A program made the translations under genes and the position numbers. From assembly GCA_035533255.1 (NCBI GenBank), contig DATLUE010000070.1, positions 1 to 17,483 on the forward strand: DNA of 17,483 bases. The letters run 5' to 3'. Under the pieces are notes generated by a model, which ran no database searches, was not told the origin of the DNA, and saw only the letters and a program-made list of their open reading frames with translations. This stretch comes from CAIKMD01 sp035533255 (GTDB taxonomy: Bacteria > Pseudomonadota > Alphaproteobacteria > ATCC43930 > CGMCC-115725). Positions within the stretch are counted from its first letter, which is position 1. Every line of letters begins with the position of its first letter. Positions 9,329 to 15,927 of this stretch are shown piece by piece.

Positions 9329-10426
9329 ATGGACGACGCCCATTTCATGCGGGCGGCGTTGACGTTGGCGCGGCGGGGATTGGGCGCGGTCTGGCCCAAC
9401 CCCGCGGTCGGCTGCGTGCTCGTCAAAGACGGCGCGGTCGTCGGCCGCGGCTGGACCCAGCCGGGCGGGCGGCCACATGGCGAGACCGAGGCGCTGGCGC
9501 GCGCCGGCGCGAATGCCAGCGGCGCGACCGCCTATGTCAGCCTCGAGCCGTGCTGCCATCATGGCAAGACTCCGCCCTGCGCCGACGCGCTGATCGCGGC
9601 GGGGATCGCCCGCGCGGTGGTTGCGATCGAGGATCCCGATCCGCGCGTCTCCGGTCACGGCCTGACGCGGTTGCGCGCCGCGGGCATCGCGGTCGAGACC
9701 GGGCTTGGCGCCAAGGAAGCGGCCGAGATCAACGTCGGCTTCCTGATGCGCATTAACCGCGGCCGGCCGCTGGTCACGCTGAAGCTCGCCGCGACGCTCG
9801 ACGGGCGGATCGCGACCGCGAGCGGCGAAAGCCAGTGGATCACCGGCGAGCCCGCGCGCCAGCGTGCGCATCTGCTGCGCGCCACCCATGACGCGGTGAT
9901 GGTCGGCATCGGCACGGTAATGGCCGACGATCCGCTGCTGACCTGCCGGCTGCCGGGGCTCGAGGCGCGCAGCCCGGTGCGGATCGTGGTCGATGGCAGC
10001 CTCAGGGTGCCGCTGACGGCGAAGCTGGTCGCCGAAGCGAAGAACGTGCCGACCTGGCTTATCCATCGCCGCGGCGTCGACGCCGTGCGGCGGCAGACGC
10101 TGATCGATTGCGGCGTCGAGCTGATCGAGGTGCCGGCGTCGGAAACGCTCGAGATGGATCTCGCCGCCGCCTTTGCCGCGCTCGGCAAGCGCGGCCTGAC
10201 GCGGGTTTTGATCGAAGGCGGCGCGGGGCTTGCGGGCGAGGTATTGGAAGCCGATCTGGTCGATCGCCTCGCCTGGTTTCACGCGCCGCTGCTGATCGGC
10301 GGCGACGGGCTGCCCGCCGTGGCAGCCTTCGGCGTTGCGGCGTTGAACGCCGCGCCGCGCTTCCGGCGCCTGTCGCTGGAGACGATCGGCGAGGACGTGC
10401 TCGAAACCCTCGCGCGAGCCGCTTGA
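9329..10426 (+). CDS. ribD: Bifunctional riboflavin deaminase/reductase RibD
   Basis: A 365-aa cytosolic enzyme for the second and third steps of riboflavin synthesis: deamination of the pyrimidine from GTP cyclohydrolase II, then reduction of its ribosyl side chain. The deaminase domain (about 1-145) has zinc ligands H50 in PHGETEAL with E52 as the proton shuttle, and C75 and C84 in EPCCHHGKTPPCADALI. The reductase domain starts near 150 with RPLVTLKLAATLDGRIATASGESQWITG and includes VGIGTVMADDPLLT and LIEGGAGLAGEVL. The ATG at 9329 lies 4 nt after the nrdR stop, and ribE starts one base after its own stop. Both domains look intact. Confidence 0.97.
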   Translation: MDDAHFMRAALTLARRGLGAVWPNPAVGCVLVKDGAVVGRGWTQPGGRPHGETEALARAGANASGATAYVSLEPCCHHGKTPPCADALIAAGIARAVVAIEDPDPRVSGHGLTRLRAAGIAVETGLGAKEAAEINVGFLMRINRGRPLVTLKLAATLDGRIATASGESQWITGEPARQRAHLLRATHDAVMVGIGTVMADDPLLTCRLPGLEARSPVRIVVDGSLRVPLTAKLVAEAKNVPTWLIHRRGVDAVRRQTLIDCGVELIEVPASETLEMDLAAAFAALGKRGLTRVLIEGGAGLAGEVLEADLVDRLAWFHAPLLIGGDGLPAVAAFGVAALNAAPRFRRLSLETIGEDVLETLARAA

Positions 10427-10427
10427 G

Positions 10428-11024
10428 ATGTTCACCGGGATCATCGCCGACATCGGCACGCTGCGCGAAATCCGCCCGGGCGGCGATACCGCTTTCGTTA
10501 TCGCCACCACGCTGAGCTTGCGCGATCTGGCGCTCGGCGCGTCGATCGCCTGCGCCGGGGTGTGTCTCACCGCGATCGATCACGGCGCGGATTGGTTTGC
10601 GGTCCAGGCCTCGGCCGAGACCCTCGCGCGCTCGACCTTGAAGGATTGGCAGGTGGGGACACGGATCAATCTGGAGCGCGCCTTGAAGGCCGGCGACGAG
10701 CTCGGCGGGCATATCGTCTCGGGGCACGTTGACGCGCTCGCCGAAATCGTCGAGCGCCGCCGCGAGGGCGATTCCGAGCGCTTTACCTTCCGCGTGCCCG
10801 ATGCCTTTGCCAAGGCGGTCGCGCCCAAAGGCTCGGTCGCGCTCGACGGCGTGTCGCTGACCGTCAACGAGGTTCAAGGCAACCGCTTCGGCGTCAACCT
10901 CATCCCGCACACTTTGGCGCACACCACTTTCGGCGCGGCCAAAATCGGCGACCCGGTCAATTTCGAGATCGACATGCTGGCGCGCTATGTGGCGCGGCTG
11001 ACGGGGCAGACAATCGCCGGTTAA
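10428..11024 (+). CDS. ribE: Riboflavin synthase alpha subunit
   Basis: A 198-aa enzyme that dismutates two 6,7-dimethyl-8-ribityllumazine molecules to riboflavin. It shows the expected internal duplication of two lumazine-binding repeats. The first opens with the invariant MFTGIIADIG and includes ACAGVCLTAI and the link LGGHIVSGHVD. The second carries GSVALDGVSLTVNEV, then GVNLIPHTLAHTTF. Naming follows the usage where ribE is the synthase and ribH the lumazine synthase (E. coli calls the synthase ribC). The ATG follows the ribD TGA by a single base. The next gene in the pathway is separated by a 147-nt gap, unlike the other junctions of the cluster. Confidence 0.96.
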   Translation: MFTGIIADIGTLREIRPGGDTAFVIATTLSLRDLALGASIACAGVCLTAIDHGADWFAVQASAETLARSTLKDWQVGTRINLERALKAGDELGGHIVSGHVDALAEIVERRREGDSERFTFRVPDAFAKAVAPKGSVALDGVSLTVNEVQGNRFGVNLIPHTLAHTTFGAAKIGDPVNFEIDMLARYVARLTGQTIAG

Positions 11025-11038
11025 GAATCGCGCTTTAA

Positions 11039-11059
11039 TAATCTGATATAAAAAGATTA
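11039..11059. repeat. AT-rich inverted repeat after ribE
   Basis: TAATCT (11039-11044) and AGATTA (11054-11059) flank the 9-nt centre GATATAAAA. This is by far the most AT-rich patch of the window (about 11034-11062), and AATCTG occurs twice in it as a direct repeat. The stem is too AT-rich and lacks a following T-run for an intrinsic terminator. An operator, an UP-like promoter element or a relaxed DNA patch are possible readings. Confidence 0.4.
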
Positions 11060-11114
11060 ATCTGCTACGACCGCTCACGGAAAAGCGACGCGATGACAGG
11101 TCCGCGTTTAGCGC

Positions 11115-11143
11115 GTGACCGCGGCTCGGGCGGCCGATATATA
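11115..11143 (+). promoter_or_regulatory. Candidate sigma70 promoter for ribBX-ribH-nusB-thiL
   Basis: GTGACC (11115-11120) matches the -35 consensus at four positions including the TGAC core. After exactly 17 bases, TATATA (11138-11143) matches the -10 at four positions. Initiation near 11150 would leave a leader of about 22 nt before the ATG at 11172. It lies in the only sizeable gap of the riboflavin cluster (11025-11171), which also has the AT-rich inverted repeat. I do not see the conserved elements of an FMN riboswitch there. Confidence 0.45.
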
Positions 11144-11171
11144 GTTGGAACAAAGGTTTGGACGCGAAAGC

Positions 11172-12284
11172 ATGAGCTTTATCGAAGTCATATCCCCGAT
11201 CGAGGAGGTCATCGAAGAGGCCCGCAACGGCCGGATGTTCATCCTCGTGGACGATGAGGATCGCGAGAACGAGGGCGATCTGGTCATTCCGGCGCAGATG
11301 GCGACGCCGGAGGCGATCAACTTCATGGCCAAATACGGCCGCGGCCTGATCTGCCTCGCGCTGACGCGCGAGCGGGTCGAGCAGTTGAAGCTGCCGTTGA
11401 TGGCGCAGCACAACGCGACCCGGCTCCAGACCGCGTTCACGGTCTCGATCGAAGCCAAGGACGGCGTCACCACCGGCATCTCCGCGCCCGACCGCGCGCG
11501 CACCGTCTCGGTGGCGATCGACCCGACCAAGGGACCGAACGACATCGTGACGCCCGGGCACGTCTTCCCGCTGATGGCGCGCGACGGCGGCGTGCTGGTG
11601 CGCACCGGCCACACCGAGGCGGGCGTCGACATCGCGCGGCTTGCCGGCCTCAACCCCTCGGGCGTGATCTGCGAGATCATGAACGACGACGGCACGATGG
11701 CGCGCCGGCCCGAGCTCATGGCGTTCGCGCAGTTCCACGGCCTCAAAGTCGCGACCATCGCCGATCTCATCGCCTATCGCCTGCGCCACGACCGGATCGT
11801 CGACCGCAAGCTCGAGACCACCTTCGCGAGCCGCTTCGGCGGCGATTGGCGGCTTTATATCTATGCGAGCAAGGTTCCCTATGCCGAGCATATCGTCCTG
11901 GTGAAGGGCGACATATCTAAGGGCGGCCCGGTGATGGCGCGCATGCACGCGATCAACATGCTGGACGACGCCTTCGGCAATCTCGGCAACCGGACCGGCG
12001 TGCTGCGCGCCGCCATGCTGATGATCGCCAAGGAAGGCCGCGGCGTGGTCGTCGCCATCCGCGAGCCGACGCTCACGGTCCTGTCCGACCGGGTGCGCGG
12101 CATGATGCAGGGCGAGAGCTTCACCCCGGCGCTGCGCGATTACGGCGTCGGCGCCCAGATATTGCTCGACCTCGGCGTGCACGAAATGGTGCTGCTGTCG
12201 AATACCGAGCGGACGATCGTCGCGCTCGAAGGCTACGGCCTCACGGTCGTCGAGCGCCGGCCGATCGCGGCGCCGGAGGATTGA
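11172..12284 (+). CDS. ribB: 3,4-dihydroxy-2-butanone 4-phosphate synthase with degenerate GTP cyclohydrolase II domain (RibBX type)
   Basis: A 370-aa protein. The N-terminal domain (1 to about 205) is an intact DHBP synthase that makes the four-carbon riboflavin precursor from ribulose 5-phosphate. It shows VDDEDRENEGDLVIPA (26-41), KYGRGLICLALT, GVTTGISAPDRA, TPGHVFPLMARDGGVLVRTGHTEAGVD (127-153) and GVICEIMNDDGTMAR. The C-terminal domain (about 206-370) aligns by eye with GTP cyclohydrolase II (MLMIAKEGRGVVVAIRE, LRDYGVGAQILLDLGVHEMVLLSN) but has no cysteine at all: the only two in the protein are C61 and C167. The three zinc ligands of GCH II are therefore absent and that activity cannot be expected. 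Many annotations call this ribBA; RibBX is the more exact description. The ATG at 11172 gives MSFIEV; a nine-residue upstream extension from 11145 is less likely. Confidence 0.93.
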   Translation: MSFIEVISPIEEVIEEARNGRMFILVDDEDRENEGDLVIPAQMATPEAINFMAKYGRGLICLALTRERVEQLKLPLMAQHNATRLQTAFTVSIEAKDGVTTGISAPDRARTVSVAIDPTKGPNDIVTPGHVFPLMARDGGVLVRTGHTEAGVDIARLAGLNPSGVICEIMNDDGTMARRPELMAFAQFHGLKVATIADLIAYRLRHDRIVDRKLETTFASRFGGDWRLYIYASKVPYAEHIVLVKGDISKGGPVMARMHAINMLDDAFGNLGNRTGVLRAAMLMIAKEGRGVVVAIREPTLTVLSDRVRGMMQGESFTPALRDYGVGAQILLDLGVHEMVLLSNTERTIVALEGYGLTVVERRPIAAPED

Positions 12285-12285
12285 G

Positions 12286-12726
12286 ATGGCGCCGCCGCGC
12301 ATCCTGGTGGTCGAGGCACGCTACTATGCGCAGATCTCCGACGAGTTGCTGAAAGGCGCCAAAGCGGCGATCGAGGAGGCGCAGGCGCGCTACGACGTCG
12401 TGACCGTGCCCGGCGCATTCGAGATTCCGGCGGCGATCCGCTTTGCCGCCCTATCGAAGACGCCGTATGACGGCTACGTCGCGTTGGGCTGCGTCATTCG
12501 CGGCGAGACCACGCATTACGAGCATGTCTGCACCGAAAGCGCGCATGGCCTGCAACAGCTTGCGCTCGAGCAAAAGCTCGCGATCGGCTTCGGCATCCTC
12601 ACGGTCGAGAACCAGGACCAGGCGCTGGCGCGCGCCAAGGTCGACAAGCGCAACAAAGGCGGCGAGGCGGCCAAGGCCTGTCTCGCGATGGTCGAGTTGA
12701 AACGCCGCTTCGGTCTCGCGACGTGA
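12286..12726 (+). CDS. ribH: 6,7-dimethyl-8-ribityllumazine synthase
   Basis: A 146-aa enzyme that condenses the DHBP unit with the ribitylaminopyrimidine to give lumazine, the substrate of RibE. Motifs are VPGAFEIPAAIRFAA (41-55), GCVIRGETTHYEHVC (68-82) with the conserved catalytic His in THY, and GFGILTVENQDQALARA. The aromatic residue that stacks on the substrate falls in ARYYAQIS near position 13-14. Size fits the compact lumazine synthases, which assemble as pentamers or larger shells. It starts one base after the ribBX stop, and its TGA overlaps the nusB ATG by one base. Confidence 0.96.
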   Translation: MAPPRILVVEARYYAQISDELLKGAKAAIEEAQARYDVVTVPGAFEIPAAIRFAALSKTPYDGYVALGCVIRGETTHYEHVCTESAHGLQQLALEQKLAIGFGILTVENQDQALARAKVDKRNKGGEAAKACLAMVELKRRFGLAT

Positions 12727-13259
12727 TGGGCATGACCGACGCCAAACCCATGCCGCTGGAATCGGGTGCGATAGGATCGGGCCGGCCGCGCACTGCCGCC
12801 CGCCTCGAGGCCGTGCAGGCGCTCTACCAGATCGATGTCACCGGCGCGTCGCCGGCCAATGTCGTGATCGAGTTCACGCGGCATCACCTTTCGGGCGACG
12901 CCGAGAATGAAGGCTTCGGCACCGCCGACGAAGCGCTATTCGCCGATCTGGTCGAAGGGGCCACGGCGCGGCGCGAGGACATCGATCGCGGAATTTCCGC
13001 GGCGCTGACGCCGGATTGGCCACTGGCGCGGCTCGAGATCATCCTGCGCGCGATCCTCCGCGCCGGTACCTACGAGCTGCTCGCGCGTCCGGACGTGCCG
13101 GCGCGCGTGATCATCAGCGAATATCTCGATATCGCCCATGCCTTCTTCGCCGGCAAGGAGCCGGGGCTGGTGAACGGCGTGCTCGACCGTCTCGCCCGCT
13201 CGGTTCGATCCGAAGGTTTGCGGGATGACGATTCCGGCAGCGCCCCCGCCGCTCGGTGA
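12726..13259 (+). CDS. nusB: Transcription antitermination factor NusB
   Basis: A 177-aa all-helical RNA-binding protein that works with NusE (S10) on boxA in rRNA antitermination. The core begins RTAARLEAVQALYQIDVTGAS; the second half carries RLEIILRAILRAGTYELLARPDVPARVIISEYLDIAHAFFAGKEPGLVNGVLDRLAR, which is diagnostic. The first ~20 residues and the tail after about 165 are extensions usual in alphaproteobacteria. I use the ATG at 12726 because it overlaps the ribH stop (TGATG); a GTG at 12723 and an ATG at 12732 are alternatives. Its 3' end overlaps thiL by 35 nt. Confidence 0.95.
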   Translation: MGMTDAKPMPLESGAIGSGRPRTAARLEAVQALYQIDVTGASPANVVIEFTRHHLSGDAENEGFGTADEALFADLVEGATARREDIDRGISAALTPDWPLARLEIILRAILRAGTYELLARPDVPARVIISEYLDIAHAFFAGKEPGLVNGVLDRLARSVRSEGLRDDDSGSAPAAR

Positions 13260-14220
13260 GTTCGAGCGCATCGCGCGTTTCTTCGCGCCTTTGGCCGCGC
13301 CGGGCGCACTCGGCCTTCGCGACGATATCGCGCTGATCGACGGACCCGCCGGCGAGCAATACGCGCTCACCACCGATGCGATCGTCGCCGGCGTCGATTA
13401 TTTTCCCGACGATCCGCCGTTCATGATCGCGCAAAAGCTGTTGCGCGTGAATCTCTCGGATCTCGCTGCCAAGGGCGCGGTTCCCTTCGGCTATCTCTTG
13501 ACCACTGCGCTGCCCGAATCCTGTGGCGAGAGCTGGCTTGCGGAATTCTCCGCCGGCCTTGCCGCCGACCAGAAGCAATTCGGCCTCGCGCTCTTGGGCG
13601 GAGACAGCAGCGCGATACCGGGCCCGGCGCTGCTGTCGGCGACGCTCATCGGCCGGGTCGCGCGCGGCACGGCGATCTTGCGCAGCGGCGCACGGGACGG
13701 CGATTGGGTCTATGTCTCGGGTACGCTCGGCGATGCGGCGCTGGGTTTGGCGGTACGCAAAGGCGAGGTCGCGAGCGGCCTCGATCCAGCCGCGCGCGAT
13801 TATCTGGTCGAGCGCTATCGCCTGCCGCGGCCGCGGGTCACGCTCGGGCAAAGGCTTGTCGGCATCGCCCATGCGATGATCGATATCTCCGACGGCCTGG
13901 TCGCCGATCTCGGCCATCTCTGTGCCGCCTCGAAACTCGGCGCCATCGTTCGCGAGCCAGACATCCCGCTGTCGCCGGCGGCACGGGCAGCACTTGTCGC
14001 AAATCCGCGGCTTAATGCGGCGGTAACCGGCGGCGGCGATGATTACGAATTGCTTTTTTCAGCGCCGGCGGCGGCGGCCGACGCCATCGCCCAAGCGGCA
14101 GGCGCTTGCGGCGTTGCGATCGCCGCAATCGGCGCGATGGGGCAGGGCGAGGGGGTCACGCTGCTCGACGCGGCGGGGCAGCCGATAACGGTCGAGCACG
14201 CGGGATATGCGCATTTCTAA
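13225..14220 (+). CDS. thiL: Thiamine-monophosphate kinase
   Basis: A 331-aa ATP-dependent kinase that makes thiamine pyrophosphate from thiamine monophosphate. Family motifs are LRDDIALID (31-39), TTDAIVAGVDYF (49-60), KLLRVNLSDLAAKGA (71-85), LLGGDSS (123-129), YVSGTLGDAALGL (163-174), MIDISDGLVADLG (218-230) and GGGDDYELLF (269-278). The N-terminal metal/ATP loop reads LRDD rather than the enterobacterial GDD, a variation I recall in alphaproteobacteria. The start lies inside nusB (35-nt overlap, different frame), indicating tight coupling. The last bases overlap the next small gene by 14 nt. Confidence 0.95.
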   Translation: MTIPAAPPPLGEFERIARFFAPLAAPGALGLRDDIALIDGPAGEQYALTTDAIVAGVDYFPDDPPFMIAQKLLRVNLSDLAAKGAVPFGYLLTTALPESCGESWLAEFSAGLAADQKQFGLALLGGDSSAIPGPALLSATLIGRVARGTAILRSGARDGDWVYVSGTLGDAALGLAVRKGEVASGLDPAARDYLVERYRLPRPRVTLGQRLVGIAHAMIDISDGLVADLGHLCAASKLGAIVREPDIPLSPAARAALVANPRLNAAVTGGGDDYELLFSAPAAAADAIAQAAGACGVAIAAIGAMGQGEGVTLLDAAGQPITVEHAGYAHF

Positions 14221-14626
14221 TCGAATTGTCGTGATGGTGACCTGCTTGCTGTTCGCGATGCCGGCCTTTGCCGCCGATCGCGAGGCGGTGCCCGAGCTGA
14301 TCGACGGCGCGCCGTCCTACATCCGCTTTCCGCCGATCTTCGTGCCGATCATCGAAGACGACCAGGTCACGCGCCAGGTCGGCGTCACCTTGATGTTGCA
14401 ACTCGTGAAGGGGCAGAAGAAGCAAGGCGTCGAGGCAAAGCGCTTGCAGCTCGACGACGCATTCGTCTCGGACCTCTATGCGTTCTTCCAGTTGCATGCC
14501 TCGCTACACAGCGATCTGGATCAGGCCTATCTGAAAGATCGCCTGCTGCGGGTCGCCGATGCCGTGGTCGGCCCGAATATCGTGCAGGAGGTCCTGATCG
14601 AGCAGCTTTTCTTCGAGAAGAAATAA
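14207..14626 (+). CDS. Small secreted or membrane-anchored FliL-like protein
   Basis: A 139-aa protein with an N-terminal hydrophobic segment ending in AFA (residue 22), most likely a Sec signal peptide and possibly an uncleaved anchor. The mature part is mixed: YIRFPPIFVPIIEDDQVTRQVGVTLMLQLVKGQ (two beta-strand-like segments), then DAFVSDLYAFFQLHASL, and a C-terminal helix-strand LKDRLLRVADAVVGPNIVQEVLIEQLFFEKK. This order (proline-rich strand, long strand, conserved helix, terminal strand) is reminiscent of the periplasmic domain of FliL, the stomatin-like flagellar stator partner, but identity is low and no flagellar gene is nearby. It starts inside thiL (14-nt overlap) and so belongs to the same operon. 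Function unknown; FliL resemblance is my inference. Confidence 0.8.
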   Translation: MRISNRIVVMVTCLLFAMPAFAADREAVPELIDGAPSYIRFPPIFVPIIEDDQVTRQVGVTLMLQLVKGQKKQGVEAKRLQLDDAFVSDLYAFFQLHASLHSDLDQAYLKDRLLRVADAVVGPNIVQEVLIEQLFFEKK

Positions 14627-14647
14627 GGCGCTTCGCGGCGGCAAATC

Positions 14648-15802
14648 CTACAGCATGAAATCGTGACGGCGCGGCTGGCCGAGCATCACCTGGCCCCAAT
14701 CGCGGGCATGTAGCGCGAGGTTGTTGGTGATGTGCTGGCGCGCGGCCGTGATGTCGGCGACGATCCGGCCGTAGGGATGGCGGCTGGTGTAGAGACCTGA
14801 GGCGCCGCTCGCCTCCAAGAGCTTGTTCGCCGCGAGCCGGCAGCGCTCGGTGTTCAGCGAGAGTTGGTACTTCACCTGCAGCCGTTCCTCGATCGGCGGC
14901 AGCGCGCCGCGCTCGGCATGCGCCATGAGCCGCGCGAAATTGCGCGCGACGACCGCTTTCGCTTCGTCGACCGTGGTTGCGGCTTCGGCGCAGACCAGCG
15001 TCACGTCGGGATCGGGCCGGCGCGGCCCGCGCTTGGCCGCGATCTCGCCGACCAGGCGATCGAGCATGCCTTGCAGCGCGCCGACCGCGGCATTCGCGAC
15101 CCCGCCGGCGAACACCAGACCGAACGGCATGCGGTAAAGCGCCGCGGTGTTGATTGCCTGGCCCGGACCGCGGCAATCGAACAAATCGACCATACGATGC
15201 GCGCGGTGCTGCGGGATAAAAGCATCCTTCACGACCACATCGTTGCTGCCGGTCGCTTTCAGCCCGGCGACCTGCCAGGTATCGAGGATTTCGAAATCGC
15301 GACGCGGCACCAGCATCAGATAATCGCCATCGGGTGGCGGGCCGGCGCTGCCGCCGAGCAAGGCCCAGCCGGCATGCTGGCAGCCGCTGGCATAGGCCCA
15401 TTGCCCGCTCAGCCGGAATCCGCCTTCGACCGGAATTGCCGTGCCGGCACGGCGCAGCGCGCAGCAGACGAGAGACGAGTCGTCTTCGCCCCAAATCTCC
15501 GCCCCGGCGCGGTCGTCGAACAGGGCGACCGCCCAGGGGATAATGCCAAGCACGCCGACCACCCAGGCGGTCGACATGTCGCCCGCGGCGACCGCCATTT
15601 CGGCGTCGTAGAGCGCGGTCGGCGGCAATTCATAGCCGCCCCAGCGCTTGGGCTGGAGCGCGCGGAAGATGCCGGCCTCCTTCAGCGCCGCGACGATCCG
15701 CGGCGGCACGCGGCGCTCGCGCTCGCCCTCGGCAGCCGAATCGGCGATCGTCGGGACAAGCGCGCATGCGCTGCGCAGCAATTCTTCGCCAGTGGGCGTC
15801 AT
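14648..15802 (-). CDS. Acyl-CoA-dehydrogenase-fold flavin-dependent monooxygenase (HsaA/HpaH-like, group D)
   Basis: A 384-aa cytosolic protein. The N-terminal helices LLRSACALVPTIADSAAEGERERRVPPRIVAALKEAGIFRALQPKRWGGYELPP and the later VEGGFRLSGQWAYASGCQHAGWALLG are typical of oxygenase components such as 3-HSA hydroxylase (HsaA) and p-hydroxyphenylacetate hydroxylase. So are WQVAGLKATGSNDVVVKDAFIPQHRAH and the C-terminal RHPYGRIVADITAARQHITNNLALHARDWG. These use reduced flavin from a separate reductase to hydroxylate aromatics. Length matches (about 390). No reductase or ring-cleavage gene is beside it, so the substrate is unknown; a true acyl-CoA dehydrogenase or a sulfur/nitrogen-compound monooxygenase of the same fold is the alternative. 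It ends 21 nt from the convergent FliL-like gene and starts divergently from hppA. The region before its ATG has only a weak ribosome binding site. Confidence 0.87.
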   Translation of the reverse strand: MTPTGEELLRSACALVPTIADSAAEGERERRVPPRIVAALKEAGIFRALQPKRWGGYELPPTALYDAEMAVAAGDMSTAWVVGVLGIIPWAVALFDDRAGAEIWGEDDSSLVCCALRRAGTAIPVEGGFRLSGQWAYASGCQHAGWALLGGSAGPPPDGDYLMLVPRRDFEILDTWQVAGLKATGSNDVVVKDAFIPQHRAHRMVDLFDCRGPGQAINTAALYRMPFGLVFAGGVANAAVGALQGMLDRLVGEIAAKRGPRRPDPDVTLVCAEAATTVDEAKAVVARNFARLMAHAERGALPPIEERLQVKYQLSLNTERCRLAANKLLEASGASGLYTSRHPYGRIVADITAARQHITNNLALHARDWGQVMLGQPRRHDFML

Positions 15803-15810
15803 CGCTGCCG

Positions 15811-15839
15811 ATTCTAGGCGGTGCCGCGCCCAGCGTCCA
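15811..15839 (-). promoter_or_regulatory. Candidate promoter for the monooxygenase, possibly giving a leaderless mRNA
   Basis: On the minus strand, TGGACG (15839-15834) is a -35 with four of six matches. After 17 bases, TAGAAT (15816-15811) is a -10 with five of six. Initiation about seven bases downstream falls near 15804, within about two bases of the ATG at 15802. The -10 and its flank (TAGAATCGGCAGCG) closely resemble the -10 region before rpiB (TAGAATCGGCGGCG). Confidence 0.4.
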
Positions 15840-15852
15840 AAGAAACCGCAGG

Positions 15853-15881
15853 TTGCCTCGGAGGCGCGGTTCTGGCATGTT
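15853..15881 (+). promoter_or_regulatory. Candidate promoter for hppA
   Basis: TTGCCT (15853-15858) matches the -35 at four positions and is followed after 17 bases by CATGTT (15876-15881), which matches the -10 at only three. Initiation near 15888 would give a leader of about 40 nt with GAGGG (15914-15918) nine bases before the ATG at 15928. The spacing is good and the -10 poor, so this is tentative. Confidence 0.25.
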
Positions 15882-15927
15882 CCGCGCGCTTTTGAAGAAG
15901 ACTCGATCCATCTGAGGGAAACAAGAA

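Noticed and set aside
11025..11171. FMN riboswitch before ribBX
   Set aside because: The gap is short and AT-rich in its first third, and I cannot find the conserved purine-rich elements of the RFN motif. A covariance-model scan would settle it.
10059..12302. 747-aa minus-strand open frame opposite ribD, ribE and ribBX
   Set aside because: It lies antisense to three clear enzymes and crosses their boundaries; composition is that of a GC-rich shadow frame.
14627..14647. Bidirectional intrinsic terminator between the FliL-like gene and the monooxygenase
   Set aside because: The 21-nt gap has no convincing stem and no T-run in either direction.
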